Shown here: positions 1 to 8,484 of the stretch, piece by piece
Layout: every line of letters starts with the position of its first letter
Position numbering within the stretch: position 1 is the stretch's first letter
NCBI RefSeq assembly: GCF_027744825.2
Contig: NC_071340.1
Span: 2,797,501 to 2,861,500, forward strand
Reading direction: 5' to 3'
Origin: Synchiropus splendidus
Taxonomy: Eukaryota; Chordata; Actinopteri; Syngnathiformes; Callionymidae
DNA: 64,000 bases
Position numbers and translations under genes: made by a program
Notes under the pieces: generated by a model
What the model saw: only the letters and a program-made list of their open reading frames with translations
Told to the model about the DNA's origin: nothing
The model's database searches: none

Positions 1-479
1 GAACTCATGTGTGGCACAGCTTTTCCTTCATGAAACAGACTGATTAAGGGCTTATGGTCTGTGTACAAATCACAAATTTACATCCACACAAATATTTGTG
101 GAAGTACTGCACCCAAAAAATAACTGCTGATAACTCCCATCTTTATCCAACTGCGAATAGTTTTTTTGTGCTGCTGTGAGTGTGCGTGAGGCATATCCAA
201 TAGGCTTTTCTGCTCCCTTTTCCAGCCTATGTGCCAAGACTGCCCCCACCCCATAAGGTGAGGTATCACATGACAGTGCCAGTTCTTTTTGTTCATCATA
301 ATGAACCAACACTTAAACGCTTTGTTGTAACTTTTTTGCCTGCTTAAAAGCCTCTTCTTGCTCAACCTCCCACCTCCGTTTCTCATCTTTCCTCAGTAAC
401 TTGTGTAATGGAGAGAGCACAGTAGACAAGTTTGGCAAGAATTTGTTATAAAAGCTTAGCAGACCTAGAAAAGCTTTAA
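1..479 (-). mobile_element. Ty3/Gypsy retrotransposon, 3' part of pol (RT thumb and RNase H start)
   Basis: On the minus strand this encodes the connection region and the start of RNase H of a Ty3/Gypsy polyprotein. The motifs seen are FLGLLSFYNKFLPN near 475-430 and [14 protein letters not shown] near 270-230, both typical of Gypsy RT/RNase H. It is the continuation of the pol gene at 27544-28769: when 480-27539 is removed, the RT frame runs through VTEL into KAFLG with no lost or gained base apart from the duplicated TTAA. A stop separates the two translated blocks near 313, and the frame breaks again below about 110, so the copy is dead. The element extends beyond the left edge of the window. 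Confidence 0.9.
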
Positions 480-494
480 CCCTCATATTATGCT
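480..494 (+). repeat. piggyBac left terminal inverted repeat
   Basis: The 15-bp end CCCTCATATTATGCT directly follows TTAA at 476-479. It matches the right end at all but two positions. It is followed by a small palindromic motif, GGGTCAATTTGACC, of the subterminal kind often seen in this family. Confidence 0.85.
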
Positions 495-591
495 TAGGGT
501 CAATTTGACCGATATCCGTTTTTGTGTTGAAAAAAGTAGTGGTTATCCTGACTTTTTCTTCATGAAATCTTGTGACTTTTCCTCATCAAGG

Positions 592-597
592 GTCATG
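592..597. repeat. Polinton target site duplication, left copy (GTCATG)
   Basis: GTCATG here is repeated exactly at 26049-26054 on the other side of the element. A 6-bp duplication is the length made by Polinton integrases. Joining the outer sequences through one copy gives an uninterrupted piggyBac. Confidence 0.9.
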
Positions 598-780
598 AGA
601 GAGAAGAAGGATACACCAAAATGTCAAAATTGTTTGATTTATGGCCCTGGAGATAATAAAACACCTCCCCTTCCGGAGGTAATAAAACCACCCCCTCCCC
701 CTTTTTATATAAAAAAGAAATTCAAATAATAACCCCTCCCCTTTTTTATATAAAAAGAAATTAAAATAATAACCCCTCCC
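598..780 (+). repeat. Polinton left terminal inverted repeat
   Basis: About 183 bp that match the reverse complement of 25868-26048 with only scattered mismatches and small length changes in C and T runs. The inner half consists of units with the pattern AATAACCCCTCCCCTTTTTTATATAAAA, which continue as a direct repeat past the inverted part. Confidence 0.88.
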
Positions 781-870
781 CTTTTTATATAAAAATAAAT
801 TAAAATAATACCCCTCCCCCTTTTTTATATCAACAGGGAATTAAAATTATAACCCTCCCCCTTGTTTTAT
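700..870 (+). repeat. subterminal tandem repeat, about 40-bp units
   Basis: Four to five imperfect copies of a unit made of CCCCTCCCC, a T run, TATATAAAA and a GAAATTAAAATAATAA spacer. The right end of the element has only two to three copies, so the two ends differ in copy number. The role is unknown; terminal repeats of this kind can serve in end recognition or replication. Confidence 0.75.
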
Positions 871-972
871 GACAGGAAGGGTAATAATTAACCCTATCAT
901 TCCTTGTTTTATAACAGGAAGGAAAATAACAAAGGGAGGGTTCTGACCGCTGAATAAACATCGACCTGTGTG

Positions 973-980
973 TATATATA
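973..980 (+). promoter_or_regulatory. TATA-like box upstream of the first Polinton gene
   Basis: TATATATA lies 57 bp before the ATG at 1037. The position suits an RNA polymerase II TATA box, but the motif is simple and the surroundings are AT-rich. Confidence 0.35.
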
Positions 981-1036
981 TGTAACCTTCAGACCGTCGC
1001 AAGGAGCAAGGAACCGGCAAACACAACCAACTCGCA

Positions 1037-1735
1037 ATGTCTATCCCTACAACGGCGCGTGGATCACCAGTGATCAGCGAGACAGCTGTGACTGTTATTG
1101 AGGACCCGTGGATGGGTGCTGGGGCTCCCCGTAAATCTGTAATGTACCTACGGCGTACGCAGGCGCCGCCCGGGGAATCTTTGCAGGATGAGTGGTCTCT
1201 AGAGCCTTACGGACGTTGAGGGAGATGGGGGTACGCGTTTAAGTATGAAACAGCTGAATTGTACATTTATCAACTGGATGACAACGAAACCTTGAGTGCC
1301 TATACGGAGATGGCCGTGTTATCGTCTAACGACTGGGGTGTTCTGAGAGAGGTGAAGCCGGAAAATTTTCCAAGGGCTGAAGAAGAAGAAGAACAACAAC
1401 AACGTCAGAAGGCTGGAGCTGTGTCTAACAAACCTGATCGAACGGAGAGGATGCCGTCCTTCGTGGCTATATGGCTGGCTAAAATCTCAGGATCAGGACG
1501 ATGGTCCTTCAGAGCCCTCCATAAAGTATCAACAGGAGTCACGGGTGAAGAAGAAGAAGATTTCGTCCTGGAGTATTTTAATTCTGATTGCGGTGTATTT
1601 CGTACTCTGTTAACCATACCTTTGGATGCTTGGAGTGAAAAAATCCGCGAGATTTCTCCAAAAATCGACGGCCTCTTCTACCATAGCCGCTTATGGGTTG
1701 ATACCCTTGTGTTGAAAAAAGCACTGACCTTTTAG
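1037..1735 (+). pseudogene. uncharacterised Polinton protein, one in-frame stop
   Basis: The frame runs from ATG 1037 to TAG 1735 with a single in-frame TGA at 1217-1219; 1037-1219 and 1220-1735 are in the same phase. Without the stop the product would be about 232 residues. I do not recognise the family. Visible features are an acidic and Gln-rich stretch (EEEEEQQQRQ, about 1378-1410), a second acidic cluster near 1545-1560, and Trp/aromatic-rich flanks around WLAKISGSGRW and WSEKIREISP. It is the first gene of the rightward block and has its own TATA-like box. It may be an early or regulatory protein peculiar to the fish Polinton lineage; that is a guess. Another reading is two separate small genes, but the absence of an ATG directly after the TGA argues against this. 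Confidence 0.55.
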
Positions 1736-1771
1736 TCCCGCCCTTTGGACCGCCTACTGGCTGGCGGTTGT

Positions 1772-1777
1772 TATAAA
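1772..1777 (+). promoter_or_regulatory. TATA box
   Basis: TATAAA, within TTATAAAGAGGG, stands 66 bp before the ATG at 1843 and in a less AT-rich context than the other candidates. This is a good position for a gene-specific viral promoter. Confidence 0.5.
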
Positions 1778-1842
1778 GAGGGTGTTTTCCAGAGCGACAC
1801 CCTGCAGACGTATCCGGTGGAACAAACGCATCCAGGAAAACA

Positions 1843-2664
1843 ATGAGGACCGAAGGTGTTCCGAGACGTATTGCCACTATCTTCCTCGGAGCTGCTACAG
1901 GCGGTGCTGGGTACGGAATGAACAACCCCTCGCCGACCCGTCTACTTCCTGTGGTAGAAGACGTTACAGGTGATGGTCATGAGTACGAGGGTTCTAACAA
2001 CGGCATGGCGGACGGAGCCTGTCCTTCATTGACCATCAAAGACGACACAGACGACTCTGATGCAAGTGAAATGGAAGACGTGGACGATGAAGAGGAACCT
2101 GTAGGGAGAGCAACAACCTCCTGTCCCGAGAACGGAACTGTCTGCGTGCATCCGCCTGCTTCATCCTCAGCTTCTCAAGACCAAGAACCAGCAGCTAATG
2201 ATGAAACAGATGGATGGATAAGCGGTTTCTTCCTGAAAGCTGTAAAGACAGTTGTATTTCATCTACTAGGTAAAATCATGCGCAGATATTGGAGGGAGAT
2301 CTGCTACGGCTGCCAAGTAGACCCTCCGAGCCAAGTACAACACAGCTGTCTTGAAGAGATGGAGGATGATTTCTACAGCCTTAACTTCTACCCGTTGATG
2401 AAGAGACTCTGTAACAACAACTTTCTGCCTGCTATACAACACTACTTGACCCTGAATGACGTACAACCGGAGAAAATGAGAACCAAGGCTACGGCTGAGA
2501 CAGTCTTGCTCGAAATGAGGTCTCCAAAATCAAGCGTCTGGAACGAATACATCAAACACGAGCCAGAGGATCTTCTAATTGAACGTCTGGAATCAGCAAG
2601 TAGAATCTGGAATAGAACGCCGGTCCTGGGCAATGTCACAAACACGAGATACCCTCGTATGTGA
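1843..2664 (+). CDS. uncharacterised Polinton protein with a Cys/His motif
   Basis: This is an intact open frame of 273 residues starting at ATG 1843, with a TATA box upstream and a polyadenylation signal at 2738. Residues 1-60 are Gly-rich and mildly basic at the start. About residues 65-90 are strongly acidic (Asp/Glu), and 95-125 are Ser/Pro-rich and probably disordered. From about residue 125 the protein becomes a folded-looking domain with a hydrophobic helix (FFLKAVKTVVFHLLGKIM) and a Cys/His cluster, CYGC-x6-SQ-x2-HSC, that could bind zinc. No enzyme motif is visible. A Cys/His pattern of this kind is, to my recollection, found in uncharacterised proteins of other fish Polintons. It is one of three undamaged genes in the element. 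Its function is unknown. Confidence 0.7.
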   Translation: MRTEGVPRRIATIFLGAATGGAGYGMNNPSPTRLLPVVEDVTGDGHEYEGSNNGMADGACPSLTIKDDTDDSDASEMEDVDDEEEPVGRATTSCPENGTVCVHPPASSSASQDQEPAANDETDGWISGFFLKAVKTVVFHLLGKIMRRYWREICYGCQVDPPSQVQHSCLEEMEDDFYSLNFYPLMKRLCNNNFLPAIQHYLTLNDVQPEKMRTKATAETVLLEMRSPKSSVWNEYIKHEPEDLLIERLESASRIWNRTPVLGNVTNTRYPRM

Positions 2665-2737
2665 TATTTTTTATTATTATTTTTTGCTTTTACTGTCTTT
2701 GTATAACTTTACGATCGAATCCTGACATAACCTGTTT

Positions 2738-2743
2738 AATAAA
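2738..2743 (+). terminator. polyadenylation signal AATAAA
   Basis: AATAAA lies 74 bp after the stop codon of the 1843-2664 gene and before the integrase gene at 2795, in a T/A-rich tail. This fits separate transcripts for the two genes. Confidence 0.5.
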
Positions 2744-2794
2744 AAAACATTAAGAAGCATATTCGGATCTCGGCTCATTCATTTCTCATTTAAC

Positions 2795-3871
2795 ATGTCG
2801 GTGAAACACATCATTAAAAGAGTTTATTACAATCCTCTTCACCCTGGGAGCTACGGAGGCGCGGATCGCCTTCGTCGAGGGGTGCAGGTTGAGACTGGAA
2901 AACCAGTCAGTTCTAAATCTATTAAAGATTTTTTATCAAAACAGGATGCTTACACCCTGCATAAACCGGCCAGAGTAAACTTTCCGAGAAACAGAGTATT
3001 TGTTCACAGGCCGCTTCAACAATTGCAGGCCGACCTATGCGACATGCAGGCGTTGGCTAGATATAACGACGATCAAAATTACTGACCGTTATAGATTTAT
3101 TTTCAAAGAAGGCCTATGTACGCGTTTTAAAAAGAAAGACTGCGATTGAGACAATGAAGGCGTTTTAATCAGTGCTGGAGGAGAGCGGGACGCCTGCAAA
3201 GCTACAGACGGATGACAGGAAAGAATTTTTTAACAAGAGTTTCAGGGCTTTGATGGAAAGGAAGGGTATTAATCATTTTTCAACAGCGAGTGACGTTAAG
3301 GCCTCTGTGGTTGAGAGATTTAACCGCACTCTTAAAAATCGGATGTGGAGATATTTTACAGCTAAAAAACACTCTACGTTACATCGAAGTTTTACAGGAT
3401 CTAGTAAAGAGTTATAATTACAGCTATCACAGTAGTATAAAAATGACACCGATGGAAGTAACTAAAGAAAATACTCTTCAAGTGTTTGACAATCTTTACA
3501 TTAGACCGTCGAAAGGTCGACAGAAGCCGAAATTTAAGGAGGGCGATCATGTTAGGATATCAAAACTACGAGGTATATTTGACAAAAAGTATGAGCAGAG
3601 TTTTACAGACGAGATATTTACGATAACTGAATGTATTCACCGCAACCCGTCTGTGTATAAATTGAAAGACTTCGACGGCGAACCCATCCAGGGGTCATTT
3701 TATGATCAAGAATTACAAAAAGTACAACTCGTTAAGGATAAAGTATTTCACGTAGAAAAGATTCTTAAGGAACGCTGCGTTAAAGGAGAGAGACAGGTCT
3801 TTGTCCAGTGGAAGAACTGGCCTGAAAAATTCAACAGTTGGGTAAAAGCTTCAGATATAAAAAATATATAA
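2795..3871 (+). pseudogene. Polinton retroviral-type integrase with C-terminal chromodomain, frameshifted
   Basis: The integrase inserts the element and makes 6-bp target duplications. The catalytic core is visible: first Asp in LQADLCDM, second in LQTDDRKEFF, Glu in VVERFNRTLK, giving the D,D-35-E order, followed by the NYSYHSSIKMTP region typical of Polinton enzymes. The C-terminus has a chromodomain (FHVEKILKER through FVQWKNWPEKFNSW, about 3740-3860), a histone-reading module that may guide insertion. The gene is broken by a 1-nt loss near 3078, a TAA at about 3167-3169, and a shift in an A6 run near 3364-3369, leaving pieces at 2795-3085, 3080-3417 and 3290-3871. All three catalytic codons survive. 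Identification is secure; activity of this copy is very unlikely. Confidence 0.92.
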
Positions 3872-3905
3872 GACGATCCTTCTTTACACCAGACGTCATA
3901 TCATC

Positions 3906-4846
3906 ATGTACAACTCAAAGAACACTGGCTTCTATGTGACTTTACCATCAAACGCCAGTGCAAAAGTTTTTAAAGACAACTCGATCGGAACTTTCCGCGT
4001 TGATTTAGCACAACATATTGATTTAAACGGGAAATGGGAGGTGGCTTTGACGGAGATTACATACCCTCACACATGGCATAATATTCCGGAGGATGCTGCG
4101 TTATTTTACTGGAAACCGAACCCTAGAGGACCTGATTCCAACACAAACACGGCTCCCCCAAGAGGATCAGATTCAGATGCTAACACGTCGAGGCGGCATA
4201 AAGATGAATTTCATAGAGCCATGGCGAGACTTCGGGCTCCGGATCCTGACGCCAGCGCCTCACCTCAGAGGAAAAAAGACGAATCACGAGGGGTTGATCG
4301 ACATTTCAAAACTGCAGGAACAGATATTTCTAAACTGAAGTTCAAGGGTGGATATTACAGCTCTATTAATCAGATTACAACCGAGTTGGAGCAAACCTTT
4401 AAAAAAACCAATAACAATATACGCTTCCTGTTTGACGGTGCACGGCAAAAAATTGATCTTCAAGGAGACGGTCAGAACTTAGTGCTTTTTAACTCGCCTT
4501 TAGCTTACATGTTAGGTGTAGAGCCTGGTCATTGGATCAATTTTTGCGAGTTCAGAGCGCCCCATCCAGTTGATTTAAAAGCGGGGTTTTACCATCTTTA
4601 CTGTTACAGCGACGTTGTAAGACCGCAGCTTGTAGGGGATGCATATGCACCGCTTTTAAGAACGGTGGAAATCAAGGGTAGTTACTCAGATATAATCACA
4701 CAACATTTTAACCCTGCTACTATTTACCGGTTGCCAAGAACCATATTGAAAATATTCAGGTACAAATTAAATCAGATCTTAACAAACCACTCAATTTTAC
4801 CTTTGGAAAAGTGGTGGTGACTCTACACTTTAGACCTGTTACTTGA
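3906..4846 (+). pseudogene. Polinton minor capsid protein (penton-like), frameshifted near the end
   Basis: The open frame from ATG 3906 runs to 4820, but the last 30 or so codons are out of phase. From about 4721 the neighbouring frame continues with a typical penton-like C-terminus and ends at TGA 4844-4846. The N-terminus (SKNTGFYVTLPSNAS, then GKWEVALTEITYPHTWHNI) is characteristic of adintovirus/Polinton penton proteins, which form a single jelly roll at the capsid vertices. A hydrophilic stretch rich in Pro/Arg/Asp (about residues 75-140) looks like an insertion or loop expansion with internally repeated RGxDSD/PDPDAS motifs. It sits between integrase and capsid genes, the usual structural block. 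Confidence 0.85.
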
Positions 4847-4854
4847 GAGGATAT

Positions 4855-4861
4855 TATATAA
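4855..4861 (+). promoter_or_regulatory. TATA-like box before the basic virion protein gene
   Basis: TATATAA lies 88 bp before the ATG at 4949, in the intergenic gap after the penton gene. It is plausible as a late-gene promoter but not tested by any other signal. Confidence 0.4.
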
Positions 4862-4948
4862 CCCTCGTATCGTCGTCTGGAAATCCATTCATCATCACAA
4901 CGCCGGAGAGAGATAACCCCCTGTGTAGACCCGTCATAAACAAACACA

Positions 4949-5386
4949 ATGGTACATGCAGGCTTAAGAGACGACCCGCACAGATTTGTACAATATTATG
5001 AAAAACAGGTGGCCGGAGATCTGCCCGGGTTCTACGGTGCCCCGGTTATGTACGGACGAGGCATCGGTTCCCTCTTCTCAAAAATGTTTCGGTTTGTATC
5101 ACCTCTGTTGAAAAGAGGTATTGCCATAGCGAAACCCCATCTCAAATAAGCGGTGGGTAACATAGCCTCGGATATGTTCACCCGTACCGTGAGAGGAATG
5201 AGCGATCAACAGAGACAGGAAGGGTCAGGCGGTATAGCCGTCTTATCACGAAGGACAAATAGACGCCCTCCAGGTCGCCGTGTAACACAGAGCTCTAATA
5301 AACGTACAAACAAAAAAAGAAAGAAGCCAGTTGACAGAAGCAAACGGGCCAAGAGGAAGTCCAGAGGGAGCTCCGATATATTTTAA
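4949..5386 (+). pseudogene. basic Polinton virion protein, one in-frame stop
   Basis: Reading from ATG 4949, the frame meets TAA at 5147-5149 and continues in the same phase to 5386, about 145 codons in all. The first part has a Gly-rich hydrophobic or amphipathic segment (YGRGIGSLFSKMFRFVSPLL). The second part ends in a very Lys/Arg-rich tail (KRTNKKRKKP, then KRAKRKSRG). Amphipathic segment plus basic tail resembles the small core or membrane-active capsid proteins that lie between penton and hexon genes in Polintons and adenoviruses. The order here, between penton and major capsid, agrees. It could also be read as two adjacent small genes, but there is no ATG right after the stop and the family is normally one protein. 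Confidence 0.65.
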
Positions 5387-5406
5387 AAAAACATATATAC
5401 AGTAAC

Positions 5407-6703
5407 ATGGCGCTCCTACACCAGAAATCTGCTGAATGCACATTAGCAGAACTGGATTTATTCACGGCGCCGGTGACGCAGCTTTCCATCGAGGACAAAA
5501 TTTACACTGAAATTGCTCCAGTAGCCGCTATCCGCGAAGGAGGACCGATTGAGTTTTTTATACCGGGAGACAGCGAAAAGTATCTAGACCTAAACGACAC
5601 CCTTCTACACGTGCGTGCAAGAATTACTAACGCCGATGGCACACCGCTGGCTAACGACGCAGCAGTCGGTCTCATCAATTATCCTCTAAACACAATCTTT
5701 GATCAGTGCGATGTGGTTCTGGGGGATCGGATGATTTCGCAGTCCAGTTCCACTCACCCGTACAGAGCTATGATTGAAACACTTCTCAACTTTTCCGGCG
5801 ACACTCTTAAAATACAGTTTAGCGCCGGTCTTTTTTACCCGGGTCAGTTGACTCGATCGTCACTGTAAACGGACCCAACGCAGGCCTTAATAAAGGGGCA
5901 GAGTTCACGAGCAGATCCAGAGAAGTACACCTTCTCGGTCCTCTCCACAGCGACATATTTTTCTGCGAGAGACTGTTATTAAACTCGGTCGATTTAAGAA
6001 TTAAACTCACCAGGGCGAACGATGCCTTCTGCCTGACCGGACCCCGCGACTCCACCTTTCGTCTGAAAATCCTCGGCGCCTCTCTGTTTGTGAAGAAAGT
6101 CACTGTTTCGCCAGCTGTGAGAATAGGTCATGCAGCGGGTTTGTTAAAAGGAAATGCTCTCTACCCCCTCTCACGAGTCAACGTAAAAACATACTCCATT
6201 CCAGAAAACTCAAGAATATGTACCCAGGAGAATTTATTTCTGGGTTCAATACCTAAATACGTGGTTTTAGGGATGGTGCATCATGAGGCATTTACCGGTA
6301 GGAGAGATCTCTCCCCGTTCAATTTTCATCATTACAACACCGAATATCTCGCCCTCTGTCAGGACGGCCGACAGATCCCCGCTAAAGCTTTTCAACCTCA
6401 GTTTAATAACAGTATGGCGGTCAGAGAGTTTTATAACATGATTCTAGCTACAGGAAGACATTTGAAGGATCTACCGCTAAGCATTGACCGCGAAGGTTTT
6501 AAGGCGGTTATTCATTGTTTGCGTTTAATCTCAATCCAGCCGACGACAACGACGCTCTCTCCCCTGTCTCAAAAGGGAATTTAAGACTGGAGATGAGATT
6601 CACAGTACCCTTACCGAACACCGTAACACTGATTGTGTACGCTTGTTACGATTCCATTCTGGAGATTGATGCAAAAAGACAAGTGCTGGTGGACTATTAT
6701 TAA
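5407..6703 (+). pseudogene. Polinton major capsid protein (double jelly-roll hexon), two frameshifts
   Basis: Three frames together cover a complete double-jelly-roll capsid protein of about 430 residues: 5407 to about 5835, about 5836-6490, and about 6490-6703. The N-terminus (SIEDKIYTEIAPVAAI, IEFFIPGDSEKYLDLNDT) and the central LLGSIPKYVVLGMV region are diagnostic of adintovirus/Polinton hexons. The first shift lies in a T6 run near 5830-5835. The second is near 6500-6506, where one base seems to be missing in a G/C run before the conserved YSLFAFNL segment. The stop is TAA, just before the protease gene at 6712. The protein would form the trimeric capsomer of an icosahedral shell. Damage is minimal and the rest of the sequence is well conserved, so the copy is recent or the shifts are assembly errors. 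Confidence 0.92.
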
Positions 6704-6711
6704 AAAAAGTT

Positions 6712-7254
6712 ATGGATAGTCTCCAGTTACAGAGGCTGCTGAGAGGTCTCTTGGGCGACACATTTTACGGTGTATGGCCGTCGGATGAGTTGCCTCAATT
6801 CACTCAACCCCTCAGACCGCCTGCATATTTCGTCGTCAACACACATCCGGCACATAAACCAGGAGAGCACTGGTTGGCTTTAACTCTCAAAGAAGACGGT
6901 AGAACAACTTTCTTTGACTCATTTGGAATGGGGCCGTACTTTTCACATTACCCTGAAAATATTTTAAAGTTTCTCAAGAAACATTCAAGCGACATCAAGT
7001 ACAACAATGGCCAACTACAGCACGCTCTATCGTTTGTATGTGGTCATCATTGCGTCTTCTACCTCTGTCATCGTGCTAGAGGGCTGTCTATGGAAGAAGT
7101 ATTAAGTCTATACAGCGACGATACCTTAAAAAACGACCTCATGGTATACAACTTTGTGAATGGACATCAAAAATGTCTAAAAAGATGTGCACACTGTCCG
7201 TGGAAACAACAAAACGGTTCTCTTCTGTATTTTAAAGACTATTGTAACGTGTGA
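6712..7254 (+). CDS. PRO: adenain-type cysteine protease (virion maturation), intact
   Basis: An intact frame of 180 residues starts 9 bp after the capsid gene. The catalytic set of an adenovirus-type (C5/Ulp1-like) protease is present: His53 in EHWLAL, Asp69 in FFDSFG, a Gln at 101 or 103 in NNGQLQH, and Cys110 in FVCGHHC. The length is close to the usual 190-200 residues. In Polintons and adenoviruses this enzyme cuts capsid and core proteins during particle maturation. The C-terminal part has further cysteines (CLKRCAHCPW) of unknown role. This is one of the few undamaged genes of the element, so the protein could still be made if transcribed. Confidence 0.92.
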   Translation: MDSLQLQRLLRGLLGDTFYGVWPSDELPQFTQPLRPPAYFVVNTHPAHKPGEHWLALTLKEDGRTTFFDSFGMGPYFSHYPENILKFLKKHSSDIKYNNGQLQHALSFVCGHHCVFYLCHRARGLSMEEVLSLYSDDTLKNDLMVYNFVNGHQKCLKRCAHCPWKQQNGSLLYFKDYCNV

Positions 7255-7312
7255 CTAATCTTATTTTGTTTGTACGTGTGTTTAAAAGAAAAATCTGTAA
7301 TCACATAATAAT

Positions 7313-7332
7313 TCAATAAAACATTTTATTGA
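7313..7332. terminator. shared two-way polyadenylation palindrome
   Basis: The sequence TCAATAAAACATTTTATTGA lies between the convergent protease gene and the leftward gene at 7378-8136. It contains AATAAA on the plus strand (7315-7320) and AATAAA on the minus strand (7325-7330). The near-perfect palindrome lets both converging transcripts end in the same 20 bp. Confidence 0.7.
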
Positions 7333-7377
7333 TGAAATGACAATAACCGTGTACAAGACAATTATTCAGGAAACCCA

Positions 7378-8136
7378 TCAAGGTGTTAGAGACAATTTCT
7401 TCCCTTTGGTCACTACACGCGTCAAGCGTCGTCGAGGTGTCGCTTTAGGATCCTTTGGGTCGGGAGACCAGCTCTCAGCTATACTTTTCTTTCGTAAGAT
7501 AGAATTCGATTTAAGTCTCTGATATTGAGCCCTCGATTCAGGATTGGACAGCAGTGTGAGAGGGATGTTTAGCTTTAATGATGTGACGAGAAACTCGGAC
7601 CAGCCCTCAGGTAATGAAGAACTTGTTTTCTTATACGGTAGGGAAAGGTACTTGAATAAATCAATCACATGAGAGCCTTTTACAGCATTTCCTTCATACA
7701 TAAATTTGCCATTCATATTCCAACCATCACCATTTTTGGATATCCTCTGGATAATGTATTCAGCATTTCTTCGAGCTTTTGCCGGAAGGCTATTTAGAAT
7801 ATCCTTACCCAAGTCATCTGTTACAGAGGGTGTTTTTAGAACACTTTCGACACGACTGTCAGAGTCGTGTGGATGATCGCTGACTCCGTCTCGTTGTAAA
7901 GTCGGAGTTACTCTCCTTTGGTCTCTCTGATCCTGTTTTGCAAAGGTTAAATATCTTTGCAATAGAGCATCGTACTTTTTAATCTTCTCATACGGGTTTA
8001 ACTGAGAATCATTTAGAATGGACCTCATCTTGTCATTTAATTCATCTTCGGCAGTTTCACGGATGTCGGAGGTTGGACGTGATAACTGGTTAATTTGCTG
8101 AGGAGAGACGAGATACATTTTCTGGACAGTCTTCAT
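7378..8136 (-). CDS. conserved Polinton protein of unknown function, intact
   Basis: An intact minus-strand frame of 252 residues from ATG 8136. The first 25 residues (MKTVQKMYLVSPQQINQL) and the segment LNPYEKIKKYDALLQRYL fit an N-terminal helical region found in uncharacterised proteins of animal Polintons. About residues 120-185 form a second block, ARRNAEYIIQRI, then WNMNGKFMYEGNAVKGSHVIDL, then LPEGWSEFL, which also recurs in that group. The tail is basic (RRRLTRVVTKGKK). No enzyme motif is visible. It begins 6 bp beyond the stop of the next leftward gene, so the three minus-strand genes look like one transcription block. A capsid-associated or DNA-binding role is possible from the basic tail, but this is inference. 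Confidence 0.75.
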   Translation of the reverse strand: MKTVQKMYLVSPQQINQLSRPTSDIRETAEDELNDKMRSILNDSQLNPYEKIKKYDALLQRYLTFAKQDQRDQRRVTPTLQRDGVSDHPHDSDSRVESVLKTPSVTDDLGKDILNSLPAKARRNAEYIIQRISKNGDGWNMNGKFMYEGNAVKGSHVIDLFKYLSLPYKKTSSSLPEGWSEFLVTSLKLNIPLTLLSNPESRAQYQRLKSNSILRKKSIAESWSPDPKDPKATPRRRLTRVVTKGKKLSLTP

Positions 8137-8142
8137 GGTGTT

Positions 8143-8484
8143 TTACTTCTTTACAAGTCCTCCTATTAGATTTCCAATGATTGGAACGGCAGCCGCTAGC
8201 AATGGCAAAATGAATCCTCCCGATTGCTTTTTAAGAATCCTTCGTTTACGCTTCACGCATGCCTTTTTATTAGCCAAGAGTCTGATGTTTTTCTTCTGTT
8301 TTTTCAGTTTTTTGAACTGAGCCTGTGACAATGGTACATTCCCCTTCAAAACATTCAGGGCGATCTCACCGAGAGCTTGAATAAAGTCCCGAGAACTACG
8401 CATCAAAATGTCTTTACGTTTCTTTGACGGAGCATGGTATAGTTCCTTAAGTAAACCCGTGTTTCTTTTTGTACGCGCTGACAT
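8143..8484 (-). CDS. basic Polinton protein with hydrophobic C-terminal tail
   Basis: Taken from ATG at 8484 this gives 113 residues. It has a Lys/Arg-rich body (KKRKDILMRS, FKKLKKQKKNIRLL, KRKRRILKKQ) and a C-terminal Gly/Ala/Ile-rich hydrophobic segment (GGFILPLLAAAVPIIGNLIGGL). Proteins with the pattern of a helical block followed by VLKGNVPLS and a GG-hydrophobic end are common next to the ATPase in Polintons. The tail suggests membrane activity or a small capsid or core component. The frame is open upstream into the ATPase with no stop, so a longer fused product is possible. I prefer the ATG at 8484 because a TAG in the neighbouring frame lies two bases upstream, where the ATPase would be expected to end. 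Confidence 0.65.
   Translation of the reverse strand: MSARTKRNTGLLKELYHAPSKKRKDILMRSSRDFIQALGEIALNVLKGNVPLSQAQFKKLKKQKKNIRLLANKKACVKRKRRILKKQSGGFILPLLAAAVPIIGNLIGGLVKK

Noticed and set aside
490..729. 79-codon plus-strand frame with a Pro-rich end, and its counterpart on the minus strand at 25917-26192
   Set aside because: Both are readings through the Polinton inverted repeat and its CCCCTCCCC tract, so their similarity reflects the repeat and not a gene.
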